A DNA stretch of 64,000 nt from Chitinophaga sp. Cy-1792 (GCF_011752935.1 NZ_VWWO01000002.1:2294001-2358000); one strand, 5' to 3'. Positions 53,801 through 61,263 are shown, counted from the first letter of the stretch. Notes: generated by a model from the sequence alone, not told the origin. Made by a program: numbers and translations.

Positions 53801-56267
53801 CAATCACCGCAGGGTTACCCGCAAGATCAGTAATGGTAGCTCCGCTTACATCAAATGACCCATACGCAATACCATCCATATCCTGGTCTCCTGCTACCAC
53901 ATTATATTCGTAATGCAGCGTAGTACCACCATTGGTTAAAGTACCGGTCATCACTTTGGTACTGCTGCCGATAATGATGGAGAGTGCAGGAATAGTACCA
54001 GTGATAGTAACCGGTTCAGAGAACACCACATCGAACTTCAGCGTAGGCTTGCTGCCGGTGTTGTAAACGCCGACAGCAGGATTTGTCACCGAGCTGATAA
54101 CAGGCTTAACACCATCCACGTTTACCGCAGTCAAAGGGCCTACATTATTCAATGTAAGGTTTGCATCGTTGGTAAAGATATCTTTAATGGAAGTTACATT
54201 TTGAATAGTATTCTGGGAGATGGTAATGCCATTATTATCCAGATCACCTTCCTGTACGGTGTACGAGAAGGTATAGGCGGTACCCGGACTGCCACCCACG
54301 TAGGTTGCATGTTGCACCGTACTGCCTATGGTCAGTTCCAGATATGGCGTTGTAGCCGGATCCAGCGTCACAGACTTGGACCAGTTCACCACAAAATTCA
54401 GCTGGTCACCGATCTTATAGGTTTTAGCGGCAGGCACTGTTACATTCTGCACCACAGGAGGAACCGGATCATAGTTGACACTGAGGGTATTGGAAGCAGT
54501 GTTACCATTATTACCTGAGTTCACTACTTTATTGGCCGGTAAAAACAGGTTTATCTGTCCTGCCACTGCAGGAATAACAGTGAAAGTATATGTTTTCTGA
54601 TCAGTGGTAGCCGGATTAGTGACAGCGCCATTTGGTATTGAAAATGAGGAAGCTGTCAGGCCGGTTACCGGTTCAGAGAAGGTCGCCGTTACAGTAAACT
54701 GCTGATTGGTATTAGCAGGGGCACTAGTAGTGAGTATTACTGTAGGAGTGGCGGTATTCACCAGCACATTAGGCATCGTGGTAAATTTGCTGTTATCAAC
54801 GGCAACAGCAGCATTACCCGCAAGGTCTTTTACAGTAGCATTGAACACACCATATGCAATACCATCCATATCCTGGTCGCCATTGACTACGGTATACTCA
54901 AAGTGCAGGGTATTACCGCCGGTTAAGGTACCATTCATCGTTTTGGTACTGCTACCGATCACAATGGCGAGTGTAGGGATACCCGTTACCGCTATTGGCT
55001 CTGAGTACACCACATCAAATTTCAGGGTTTGATTATTGCTGGCATTATAAACACCATTAGCCGGATTGGTTACCGAGCTGATAAACGGTCTAACACCATC
55101 CACATTAACCAGGGACAGACTACCGATATTGTTCAGCGTCAGGTTAGCCGGGTTGTTGTTCGCATCTTTAAGCGCAGTTACATTCTGGATAGTACTCTTG
55201 GAGATACTGATACCATTGGTGGCCAGATCGCCTGACTGCACCGTATAGGCAAAAGTAAGGGCGGAGGAATTGTTTCCACCGGTATAGTTAGCTTTCACAG
55301 TGGCACCGCCAATGTTCAGCTCCAGATAAGGTGTAGTACCAAAAGTCAGTGTTACCAACTTATTATAGTTCACCGTAAAATTCAATACCTGGTTTATACC
55401 ATAGGTACCATTTGCCGGTACTGCCACACTGGTGACAACCGGCGTATTATCATAGGTAAAGTTTAAGGTATTGGACGCAGTATTATTAAGGTGGGTATTA
55501 GCTCCCGTAACCTTTCCTGCGGGAATACTTACAGAACCGGCACCGGTACCACCTGTAGAAGGTGTAACCAATGCGGTATAGGTAGTATTACTTGTAGCAA
55601 CAATATTGGATACTGAACAATTAGTTACAGCAAAACCAGCTGACGTTAAACTTGTCAGCTGTTCAGTCGTAGTGATAGTAATGGTAAAAGGTTGTTTAAC
55701 CGGGGTCGGGTCCGTCATTGAAATGGTAAGCGCTGGCTGACCCGCATTTACCAGTACCTTTGAAATATCGCCCTGTGGCGTATTTAATGTAGGATCAACA
55801 TTATTATAATTTCCATCGTAAATCTGGTTAAAATTACTCACGATAATCTGCGGGCCCAGCTGGATACCATTCATGTCCTGGTCTCCCGCAACTACCTGGT
55901 ATTTGAAAGTGAGTGTATTCGAATTACTTCCACCAGAATAGGTGGCATAACGTGTAGTACCGCCAATAGTCAGCTTCAACGAGGGGCTATTGATGACATA
56001 TACAGTTCCGTTGAACTTGACTGTAAAGGTTAGCCACTGACCAACAGTATAGGTGCCGGCGGCAGGCACCGTATAATTATTCACTTTGGTTTGCGGTGCA
56101 AATGCAGCAGCTTTTTCTGGCCTGCCGATGTTCGGCAAATCGCCGGGGTCAATTCCATTTGTTACATGCAGATTATTGTGGTTGATTGCATACCCACGGG
56201 GAACAAACCAAGATCCCCAAAGGAAAAGCGCCAACATAATCAGCAACCTGGAGTAGCGTTTTTTCAT
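44811..56267 (-). CDS. Giant Ig-like surface adhesin with T9SS type B (CHU_C) sorting domain, 3818 residues
   Basis: Signal peptide (1-27), then about nine copies of a 330-residue triad of Ig-like domains: (i) an opening such as VDGVKPVISSVTNPADG; (ii) a Big_12-like domain with TVTATFSEAVSGL and NTASNTIS; (iii) a domain with YKIGDQLTFVVHWSKVVTL. Domains i and iii carry Asp-rich loops of the form GDQDxDGI. The last 550 residues differ: two more Ig-like domains, a cadherin-like domain, two beta domains, and the CHU_C domain (last ~88 residues; LTPNGDGINDKW, GTYYYILTI). The length and layout match SprB-type or biofilm adhesins exported by the T9SS. Co-transcribed with the PorP gene behind it. 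Confidence 0.92.
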   Translation of the reverse strand: MKKRYSRLLIMLALFLWGSWFVPRGYAINHNNLHVTNGIDPGDLPNIGRPEKAAAFAPQTKVNNYTVPAAGTYTVGQWLTFTVKFNGTVYVINSPSLKLTIGGTTRYATYSGGSNSNTLTFKYQVVAGDQDMNGIQLGPQIIVSNFNQIYDGNYNNVDPTLNTPQGDISKVLVNAGQPALTISMTDPTPVKQPFTITITTTEQLTSLTSAGFAVTNCSVSNIVATSNTTYTALVTPSTGGTGAGSVSIPAGKVTGANTHLNNTASNTLNFTYDNTPVVTSVAVPANGTYGINQVLNFTVNYNKLVTLTFGTTPYLELNIGGATVKANYTGGNNSSALTFAYTVQSGDLATNGISISKSTIQNVTALKDANNNPANLTLNNIGSLSLVNVDGVRPFISSVTNPANGVYNASNNQTLKFDVVYSEPIAVTGIPTLAIVIGSSTKTMNGTLTGGNTLHFEYTVVNGDQDMDGIAYGVFNATVKDLAGNAAVAVDNSKFTTMPNVLVNTATPTVILTTSAPANTNQQFTVTATFSEPVTGLTASSFSIPNGAVTNPATTDQKTYTFTVIPAVAGQINLFLPANKVVNSGNNGNTASNTLSVNYDPVPPVVQNVTVPAAKTYKIGDQLNFVVNWSKSVTLDPATTPYLELTIGSTVQHATYVGGSPGTAYTFSYTVQEGDLDNNGITISQNTIQNVTSIKDIFTNDANLTLNNVGPLTAVNVDGVKPVISSVTNPAVGVYNTGSKPTLKFDVVFSEPVTITGTIPALSIIIGSSTKVMTGTLTNGGTTLHYEYNVVAGDQDMDGIAYGSFDVSGATITDLAGNPAVIDNSKFGAMPNVMVNTTHPDVILSTTAPTLTNKPFTVTATFTEAVFNLTAGGFAVTNGTAGNLVAVDPKTFTITVTPTTDGPVTVSLPANKAVNIGDNGNNASNTISLTYDATPAVVNSVDVPAAKTYKTGDVLTFVVHWSKVVTLDPATTPYLELTLGTKVQHATYVSGSPSDAYTFTYTVQAGDQANNGITISKNKIQNVTGIADAATNQADLTLNHIGSTASVNVDGVAPVISTVSYYAAMYNASSAPMTFVVSFSESIKLSGPVTLKINIGGSIKTLTASSLFLPNVIQFQYQVVDGDQDMTGVQYAGYDFSTVTDLAGNPAVINNSKFGTMSGVLVNTTHPGVTLTSAVPVKTNKPFVVTATFTEDVSGLNVNAFTVTNGSASGLTTVNAKTYTFTVTPAADGPVTVYLPAGKALNIGNNGNTVSNTISTDYNATVPVVTSVDVPTATTYKIGDQLTFVVHWSKVVTLNPATTPYLGLTIGSAAQQAAYVSGSPSDAYTFTYTVQEGDLANNGIAIAPGAIQNVTAITDDYGNLANLALNGVGALTAVNVDGVKPVISSVTNPADGIYNAGSNKTLKFDVVFSEPVTVTGTTKLSVVIGSDTKVLTGTLTGGNTLHFEYNVVDGDQDNDGISYAGFDVSGATIADIAGNPAVIDNSKFGAMPNVLVNTTHPSVVLSSTAPALLNQPFTVTATFSEAVSGLAATDFTVNNGTAGNLTTIDPKTYTITVTPTADGTVDVTLPADQAVNIGDNGNTASNTISRDYNATVPVVTSVDVPTATTYKIGDQLTFVVHWSKVVTLNPTTTPYLGLTIGSTAQQAAYVSGSPSDAYTFTYTVQEGDLDNNGIAISPNSIQNVTAITDDHSNLANLALNGIGTLTAVNVDGVKPVISSVTNPADGIYNAGSNKTLKFDVVFSEPVTIAGTIPTLSIVIGSSTKVLTGALTNNGTTLHYEYSVVDGDQDNDGITYGPFDVSGATITDIAGNPAVIDNSKFGAMPNVLVNTTYPSVVLSSTAPALLNQPFTVTATFSEAVSGLAATDFTVNNGTAGNLTTIDPKTYTITVTPTANGTVDVTLPADQAVNIGDNGNTTSNTISRDYNSTVPVVTSVDVPTATTYKIGDQLTFVVHWSKVVTLNPTTTPYLGLTIGSTAQQAAYVSGSPSDAYTFTYTVQEGDLDDNGIAISPNSIQNVTAITDDHSNLADLTLNGIGTLTAVNVDGVKPVISTVTNPADGIYNAGSNKTLKFDVVFSEPVNITGTTMLSVLIGSDTKKMTGTLTGGNTLHFEYNVVDGDQDNDGISYAGFDVSGATITDIAGNPAMIDNSKFGAMPNVLVNTTYPSVILSSTAPALLNQPFTVTATFSEAVSGLAATDFTVNNGTAGSLTTIDPKTYTITVTPTANGTVDVTLPADQAVNVGDNGNTASNTISRDYNATVPVVTSVDVPTAATYKIGDQLTFVVHWSKVVTLNPATTPYLGLTIGSTAQQAAYVSGSPSDAYTFTYTVQEGDLDNNGIAISPNSIQNVTAITDDHSNVADLTLNSIGALTAVNVDGVKPVISTVSNPADGIYNAGSNKTLKFDVVFSEPVNITGTTILSVLIGSDTKKMTGTLTGGNTLHFEYNVVDGDQDNDGISYAGFDVSGATITDIAGNPAMIDNSKFGAMPNVLVNTTYPSVILSSTAPALLNQPFTVTATFSEAVSGLTAGGFTVSNGTAGNLTAIDPKTYTITVTPTADGTVNVTLPADKAVNIGNNGNTASNTISRDYNATAPVVTSVDVPANATYKIGDQLTFVVHWSKVVTLNPATTPYLGLTIGSTPQQAAYVSGSPSNAYNFTYTVQEGDLDNNGIAISPNAIQNVTAITDDHNNVADLTLNGIGALTAVNVDGVKPVISVVNNPADGMYNASNSLLKFDVVFSEQIAVTGTTKLSVVIGSATKVLTGTLTGGNTLHFEYNVVDGDQDMDGITYGPFDVSGATITDIAGNPAVIDNSKFGTMPNVLVNTTHPSVMLSTAAPALTNKPFTVTAVFSEAVSGLTAGSFAVTNGTASTLNSADQITYTFTVTPAADGTVTVSLPADKAVNIGNNGNTVSNTISLSYDATIPVVSSVTVPAPGTYKIGDQLKFVVNWSKVVTLDMATTPYLELTIGSTPQHAAYASGNNSNAYTFVYTVQEGDLDNNGITISQNTIQNVTAITDAATNVADLTLNNVGALTAVNVDGVKPVISAVNNPADGMYNTSNSLLKFDVVFSEPVTVTGTTKLSVVIGSDTKVLTGTLNNGNTLHFEYNVVDGDQDMDGITYGPFDVSGAIITDIAGNPAVIDNSKFGAMPNVLVNTTHPSVILTSAAPALTNQAIVVTATFSEAVTGLTAAKFGVTNGTAGNLTTTDNITYQVTITPVADGAVAIALPAGAAVNVGNNGNAASNTLAFTYDGTAPTVTSVTMPAAKYYNEGSVLQFVVHMSEPVIVTGTPTLNFKIGSTPVSADYTSGTQDMVFNYTVSAGENGVADCSSAIIGLNGGTVKDPAGNNAVLTLTGIPAVTGIIINTAHPTVVVATAAAARVNTPVDATITFSEAVTGFTTAGITVTNGTVTSLTTTDNITYKATIQAVADGNVTVMVPAGVAVNVSNNANQASNTISFIYDATAPVITATQFSVNGDAVANTQIGVLSATEASGVLKGWTITDDPTNGAFAIDANGKITVNDARALNNASGTTVTVKVTVTDGLNMSQPALIPIKVILMYFNQAPTLDPINDQSICVDKATHTIQLTNMSAVEADQTYALTISSDQPLFDLLSVSHSGLVTYTLKAAATSAVAHITVTIKDNGGTLNNAVDSLQRTFTFTVLPTPAVTITADKSTTLSKGDDIVLTATGGDIYAWAQVDGIISGQFTDKLHARVQANTVYTVTVTNIFNCSNTTDIAVTANVDFKVDANNILTPNGDGINDKWVIKNLDSYPDNEVMIYDRAGRLVYQRKNYSNDWDGTSGGNPLAEGTYYYILTIQKSTKATKGYITIVR
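46800..55600 (-). repeat. About nine tandem copies of a 990-996-bp coding unit in the second adhesin
   Basis: The VNVDGV landmark recurs near 55.10, 54.11, 53.12, 52.14, 51.15, 50.15, 49.17, 48.17 and 47.19 kb. Adjacent inner copies (48-52.3 kb) are nearly identical at the base level, with spacings of 990, 990, 996 and 990, while the outer copies are diverged. The 6-base difference reflects two codons in a loop. Recombination between inner copies would be easy. Confidence 0.9.
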
Positions 56268-57247
56268 GTTATTTTTTTAAATGCGCATAATAGGTTTAGC
56301 AGCCACAGACGCGGTTGTGAAAGATATCTTCCCAATGCTTTTCATTAGCGTGCGAACCTTTATTTTAATCAGGAATAGTTTTTTCTTTTAAATAATTTTT
56401 TTTGAGGTCGTATCAAGAAAGATGTTGGAACCCGGTAATGTATTTCCGGATTGATATGAAGTGCGGACAGTCTGCCAGATACCTATATTTTCCTGTTGGC
56501 CCATCTGTAAAAGATGCGCCGCGCAGCAAGCATAAATACCTGTTTTGGGATTAAAAAAATAGTTTTTGCATATGCCGACTTAATGCCCCCGAACGATTGT
56601 TCAGGTCAGCTGATGATCTGCTACCAGATACTTTTTTAAAGCAAATTTGTTTAATGCAGTAATTTAATTTTATACAATAAAAATCCCGCTGGCAGCCGGT
56701 TTAAAACTACACAGCGATTTTGCTTCATACACGAAACCGACATTAACGTATAGCCGTTAACGTTAGTACATGGCACAACATTGCTCTTAGTGGTACCGGA
56801 GGCATTGGCAACAGAAACGCAGCCAAATACAGCTCCTATACCCTGGTAATGATCCATAGATATAAAATTTAGTGGTCTCGAATAAATGGTATGGTAAAAT
56901 TACCGACTGATTGGAATTCTCTTTCTCACGTAGTCCTGAATACGATATAAAATCTATCTGGCTATATACTCATCAACTTGGGGAAAACCTCAGCTGGGGG
57001 TAACGACAAACCTAGTATGGATAAATAGTAATTGAAAGGAAAATCAAGAAAGAATGGTTGAGGGCGTAAAGATAAAGCAATATTTTTCAGTTTGTCAACT
57101 CCTGAAATGATCTCTCTCAAAAAATAATTACCGAACAAATTGAACGATCGGCATAAAACACAACACCAGACTCACTTTCACTAAGCAGCCTGGTAGTGCT
57201 ATCTACCAGGCTACTAACAAATGATTAACGAAATAGCGTATTTCTAC
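56268..57247. other. 980-base intergenic region upstream of the second adhesin
   Basis: No convincing gene. One frame on the minus strand (56651-56857, 68 codons) has three Cys but no signal peptide, no clear promoter and no recognisable family; it may be real or chance. The region probably carries the promoter and a long leader for the adhesin, although no exact TAnnTTTG box was found close to its start. The terminator of the following gene lies at 57187. Confidence 0.5.
57187..57212 (-). terminator. Terminator hairpin of the Gly-rich secreted protein gene
   Basis: Perfect 10-bp stem AGCCTGGTAG / CTACCAGGCT with a 6-base loop, 36 bases after the stop codon; the T run is weak. Confidence 0.6.
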
Positions 57248-59500
57248 TTATCTGCGAAACCGTCCTCCGCCACCGTGAAAACCACCACCGCCACGTTGAA
57301 ATCCCCCTCCTCCACGCTGCCAGTTCTGAAAGCGCTGGGTCTGGAAATTTCCACGCTGCCGCGATGCGGCCGACTGATTCAACCCATGCAGGGTTTCAGG
57401 TGAAATATTATCCCTGGTAGCACCACTGAGATTAGGTCTGTTGGCATTATTTCCCGCAGGATGCTGCACATTATTCCAATTACCATTATTGTATTTGCTC
57501 CATCCGCCACCGGCATCTTTTCTGTATACATTTCCATCATGACCTGCATATACGTTACCGTTATTGTTACGTACTACCGTACCATTGGCACCGGTATGTA
57601 CGATGCCACTCTGGCCATTATTGGTTCTGTAACCTGCCACGGTACCATTGCGGGTACTGATATGCCCCGTCTGAATGGCATTTCCATTGCGTGTAGCCAC
57701 TGAGTTCCCCCATTGTGCATACGCATTATGCCCCTGATGCGTGGCTGCTGCACCACCTGTCCAGGGATTATAAGCAGCAGCACTGGTACGACCACCATAC
57801 CATCCCTGGACGCTCGCAGAACGGCCATACCTGCCGGTTGCAGGATTATACCAGGCAGAAGAACCTGCAGCGCCGTACGGTCCATATGCCCTGCGGCCTA
57901 CCGCATAACCACCTGTCCAGGGATTGTACACGGCGCCTACACCATATGTCATCGGCCATGGATGATAGATAGGAAACATAGCGCCCGCACCCCAGTAAAA
58001 ATAAGGTGGGTACCACCATCCGGTACCATAGGCAATACAGGCGCCTACAGCGGCACCAAAAATAAACATGCCGAGGTAACCTGCCGTGTAACTGCTTTCC
58101 ACCGTAGTGGCAGTAGCATCGGTTTGGGTCACATAGGTAACATTGTATACAGGCGAACTTGGCGGGATACTGTAAATCTCCTGTGGCACCGCATCCGCGG
58201 TTTGCCATGGACCTTCCGGTCTGGTAGACATAAACCATATACCCTGGAAGCAGAGATAATAGATATCGCCGTCTTTGATCACCTTATCCTGTGTATTCAC
58301 CGCATATTGCAGGTTGGTGGTTTCAATTGGTTTGAACTCAGGCGTGCCATCGTAATGTACCTGTACTTTAGCAGCTGCTTCCGCTTTATTGACGGTAACG
58401 GTGGTGGGTATCTGCGCCAGCATCACGGCATCAGATGCTTCCACCGTACCTGGCACAGAGGCCAGCACATTGGCTTTAGGCGAGCCTGAAGGAATCTTTT
58501 TAAAATCTTCCGGTAAATTATTGGTGGCAAATTCCCATGGCCCGCTGGTACTGCCGGCGCTAAACCAGCGACCGGATAACAGCACATAGAATTTTTGCGT
58601 TTTGCTATCTACAAAAAAATCATTGTCGGTATTGGCGCCATATAACAGGTCTGTACCATTGATACGTGTATACACCGGCGCACCTTTAAATAAGATCAGC
58701 TCTGCGGGTTCATCGCTGTAAAAAATGGTTTCCGGTTGTGCATTTGCAGGGGCCGGAATCATTTTCTTCACCTCATCAAAGTTCTCACCAGCCGGTAGTT
58801 TGCTCATATCTTTGGGCAGCGTACGCGTCATGGTATAAGGCCCTTTTACATCTTTTGCCGAATACCATCCTTTATCTGCGAGCAGATAATACGTATTGTC
58901 CTTTTTATCGAAGAACAGGTCCCAGTTGGTATTCACGATAAACTGAAGATCCGATTTTGCAATGGGACTCAATACCGGCTTACCCTGCACCAGCAGGAGC
59001 ACCGCAGGATTAGTGCTATAGAAAATTTTAGGGGGATCGTTTTTGATATTGGCAGTTTTTACATCCGATTTATCCTGGTGCATATCGGCCAGGAGCCTGT
59101 CTACCGCAATGGACTGCTCATTGACAGGCAGCAGCTTCCGGAACAACATTTCCTCGTTGGCAGTACTACTTCCCTGTTGTCCTGCAATTCGTACATCCGT
59201 TACTTTGATATTTGTCAGGTAAGCCGTTCGGGTTTCTTTATCGACATCGGTGCTCGCGGTAAAAGAGGCAACGCCTACTGATTGATTGCCTCCCGAAGGG
59301 GTGAGCGAAAAGGCCATCCGGCCTGCCAGTGTTTTGTAATTATCCCAGGAATCGATCTGAGGCTGGTAATAGATAAGGGTAGCGCCATCTTTGGTTACCT
59401 GACGGGGCCAGCCCATATCCTGGGCCATAGCCGGCAACCAACAAAATATGCACACCATACAGTAAAATGCAAAAGCAAGTTTTTGTTTCATATCAGGCAT
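57248..59500 (-). CDS. Secreted protein with three repeat modules and a Gly/Arg-rich tail
   Basis: 750 residues; ATG at 59500 or 59491. After the signal peptide (ending AMAQD) and a domain of about 140 residues come three modules of about 90 residues, each with [V/I]-[F/H]-Y-[S/D]-x-x-P, a strand pair, a W-[Y/F]-[S/M]-[A/S] strand and a GP-[W/Y] turn (GWYSAKDVKGPY, RWFSAGSTSGPW, IWFMSTRPEGPW). A Gly-rich hydrophobic hairpin follows (about 480-510), then YNPWTGG/YNPATGR repeats and a tail of RGGGGF blocks. Similar Bacteroidota proteins have been labelled carbohydrate-binding, without proof. Transcribed alone. Surface or matrix role by inference. Confidence 0.8.
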   Translation of the reverse strand: MPDMKQKLAFAFYCMVCIFCWLPAMAQDMGWPRQVTKDGATLIYYQPQIDSWDNYKTLAGRMAFSLTPSGGNQSVGVASFTASTDVDKETRTAYLTNIKVTDVRIAGQQGSSTANEEMLFRKLLPVNEQSIAVDRLLADMHQDKSDVKTANIKNDPPKIFYSTNPAVLLLVQGKPVLSPIAKSDLQFIVNTNWDLFFDKKDNTYYLLADKGWYSAKDVKGPYTMTRTLPKDMSKLPAGENFDEVKKMIPAPANAQPETIFYSDEPAELILFKGAPVYTRINGTDLLYGANTDNDFFVDSKTQKFYVLLSGRWFSAGSTSGPWEFATNNLPEDFKKIPSGSPKANVLASVPGTVEASDAVMLAQIPTTVTVNKAEAAAKVQVHYDGTPEFKPIETTNLQYAVNTQDKVIKDGDIYYLCFQGIWFMSTRPEGPWQTADAVPQEIYSIPPSSPVYNVTYVTQTDATATTVESSYTAGYLGMFIFGAAVGACIAYGTGWWYPPYFYWGAGAMFPIYHPWPMTYGVGAVYNPWTGGYAVGRRAYGPYGAAGSSAWYNPATGRYGRSASVQGWYGGRTSAAAYNPWTGGAAATHQGHNAYAQWGNSVATRNGNAIQTGHISTRNGTVAGYRTNNGQSGIVHTGANGTVVRNNNGNVYAGHDGNVYRKDAGGGWSKYNNGNWNNVQHPAGNNANRPNLSGATRDNISPETLHGLNQSAASRQRGNFQTQRFQNWQRGGGGFQRGGGGFHGGGGRFRR

Positions 59501-59740
59501 TTTTTTATAATAGATGAACAGTATACAGACTGCCCTGTATGATGATGTGCTACATGCTTATGCCTGGATATAACTGGTATAACAACGAAAACAGGGGTAA
59601 TGTTGGGGGGCGCCTGTGGCGGTTTTCTTGCTCGTATCTACGCAGCAGAGACAGCAAAGGCCTGTGTTTTGTTGTTTTTATTTATGCAGATGATGATCAG
59701 ATATTGAGATCTGAGGAGATTAATACCTTATCTTTCCGGC

Positions 59741-60289
59741 ATGACAACCAGACAAATCCTGTTTCACCATCTCAAACATCATCTTTTCTCTGTCAGACAT
59801 TTTATTCAATCCTCTCTCCCAACAGACAACAAACTACATACGATCAAAACCTTTGGCGGATCGCAATTTGATATCTATACCGGCCCATTGCAGACCGAAA
59901 CAATCACGCAGGAAGTATTACACTATTTAATACGCCAAGACCTCAGCAACCGCGATGCTTTCGAAAACTGGGTCAATACCAATGGCGGGTTCCGCACGAT
60001 CACCCTTTCCGACAATAGCTCCTGGACACTGCGAATACAGCCAGCCATTGCCGATGCGGCTGCTCCCTTTGTACATCTGCACCCTTCGCGGTATTCGCCC
60101 AATACCTTACGTATAAAGGCGAATGCAATGAAAAGTATAGTAGTCTATTATTTGCTGGCCACTGATACGACTATATTAAATTTTACAGTACTGAATGTTT
60201 TAAGAGAAAAGCACCTGGACCTCTCTCCCATCGACCCTGCGGGCAATACCGAGGAATTACAGAAAGTTTTCGCCTTACTATCTGCCTGA
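59741..60289 (+). CDS. Hypothetical cytosolic protein, 182 residues
   Basis: Not recognised. There is no signal peptide or membrane segment. The central part (about 85-150) is predicted beta (FRTITLSDNSSWTLRI), and the ends are helical. HLHPSRYSPNTLRIKANAMK is a notable basic stretch (core RYSPNTLRIKANAMK). It is divergent from the Gly-rich secreted protein gene and about 160 bases ahead of the ArsR gene, which has its own promoter. Confidence 0.6.
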   Translation: MTTRQILFHHLKHHLFSVRHFIQSSLPTDNKLHTIKTFGGSQFDIYTGPLQTETITQEVLHYLIRQDLSNRDAFENWVNTNGGFRTITLSDNSSWTLRIQPAIADAAAPFVHLHPSRYSPNTLRIKANAMKSIVVYYLLATDTTILNFTVLNVLREKHLDLSPIDPAGNTEELQKVFALLSA

Positions 60290-60393
60290 TCACTGATCTT
60301 CTGCAACTAATACCGAAGGTATCCGCTGGTTAGTTCTGCGCTTCACGCGGTGGCGATGGCTGCCCAGCTAAGACAGGATTTTCAGAAAATAAA

Positions 60394-60441
60394 TTTTTGT
60401 GTAACCAAATGGTTACATATATTTGTAACCGAACGGTTACA
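60394..60441 (+). promoter_or_regulatory. ArsR promoter with two matching operators
   Basis: TTTTTG (60394-60399), then palindrome 1, TGTAACC AAAT GGTTACA (60400-60417), then the -7 box TATATTTG (60418-60425), then palindrome 2, TGTAACC GAAC GGTTACA (60424-60441). Palindrome 1 exactly fills the promoter spacer and palindrome 2 covers the transcript start. Their centres are 24 bases apart. This is a textbook repressor arrangement for the ArsR gene that starts 10 bases later. Confidence 0.85.
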
Positions 60442-60450
60442 TAATTAATT

Positions 60451-60777
60451 ATGAGAAGAGATGTATTCCAGGCGATAGCCGACCCTACAAGAAGGGATAT
60501 CATACAGCTGCTGGCGGGAAAGCCGCAGAACCTCAACAGCATTGCGGACAATTTTGATATCAGCAGACCGGCCATCAGCAAGCATATTAAAATACTGACC
60601 GAATGCGGCCTGGTAATTATCCAGGCAGAGGGCAGAGAACGATATTGTCATGTTAGTCTGGGCGGACTCAGGCAGGTAGCCGAATGGACGAATCAGTACC
60701 GGGAGTTTTGGAATGAGAAATTGGATGCATTGGGTGATTTTCTGGCAGAAGAAAAGAAGAACAAGCGCAAAAAATAA
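60451..60777 (+). CDS. ArsR-family transcriptional repressor
   Basis: 108 residues. Winged helix with the recognition part ISRPAISKHIKILTECGLV (SRPAISKHIKIL) and the wing REGRERYCHV. No CxC metal site typical of arsenic sensors is present, as is usual for the SRPBCC-associated subgroup. It starts 31 bases before the AHSA1 gene, forming a two-gene operon, and is likely self-repressed through the twin palindromes just upstream. Confidence 0.93.
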   Translation: MRRDVFQAIADPTRRDIIQLLAGKPQNLNSIADNFDISRPAISKHIKILTECGLVIIQAEGRERYCHVSLGGLRQVAEWTNQYREFWNEKLDALGDFLAEEKKNKRKK

Positions 60778-60807
60778 ATCTATTCTTTACATTTTAAATT
60801 TAATATC

Positions 60808-61251
60808 ATGGGTAACATTCCATTGGTTGTTGAAACGACCGCGACTCCATTAGTTGTTGAACGTGTATACGATGCTCCGATAGAAAGCGTCTGGGATGCA
60901 ATTACCAACAATGAAAAGCTGCAGAAATGGTATTTCCGGCTGCCGGAATTCAAGGCGGAGAAAGGCTTTCAGTTTACCTTTATCTGTACTTGTGATGGTG
61001 TAGACAATGTGCATTTCTGCGAAGTAACAGAGGTAATACCTGGCCGCAAGCTGGCCTATACCTGGAATTATGAAGGTGTTCCTGGTAGTAGCACCGTAAG
61101 TTGGGAATTGCATCCGGAAGGCAGCAAAACACGGCTGGTATTGACACATACAGGCCTGGAAACCTTTGCCGGCGTACATCCTCTGTCTTCCTTTGCAGAG
61201 GGATGGGATCATTTTATCAATAATGCATTGCCGAAATTTCTGGAAGCTTAA
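60808..61251 (+). CDS. AHSA1/START (SRPBCC)-domain protein
   Basis: 147 residues, one AHSA1-like helix-grip domain: the VERVYDAPIESVWDAIT opening, the KLQKWYF helix, and the long C-terminal helix FAEGWDHFINNALPKFLEA (core EGWDHFINNALPKF). The hydrophobic cavity of this fold binds small lipophilic ligands, and ArsR/AHSA1 pairs are common in bacteria; the ligand is unknown. Second gene of the ArsR operon, ended by the strong hairpin at 61264. Confidence 0.9.
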   Translation: MGNIPLVVETTATPLVVERVYDAPIESVWDAITNNEKLQKWYFRLPEFKAEKGFQFTFICTCDGVDNVHFCEVTEVIPGRKLAYTWNYEGVPGSSTVSWELHPEGSKTRLVLTHTGLETFAGVHPLSSFAEGWDHFINNALPKFLEA

Positions 61252-61263
61252 TTCCTTAGGTTG

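Noticed and set aside
45202..55248. Many plus-strand frames inside the second giant adhesin
   Set aside because: Antisense shadows of the Ig-like repeats; no start signals or family resemblance.
56651..56857. 68-codon minus-strand frame upstream of the second adhesin
   Set aside because: No promoter, signal or family; kept only as a note in the intergenic entry.
59539..59871. 110-codon plus-strand frame overlapping the start of the 182-residue gene
   Set aside because: Low-complexity start, no domain; the overlapping frame 59741-60289 is longer and more protein-like.
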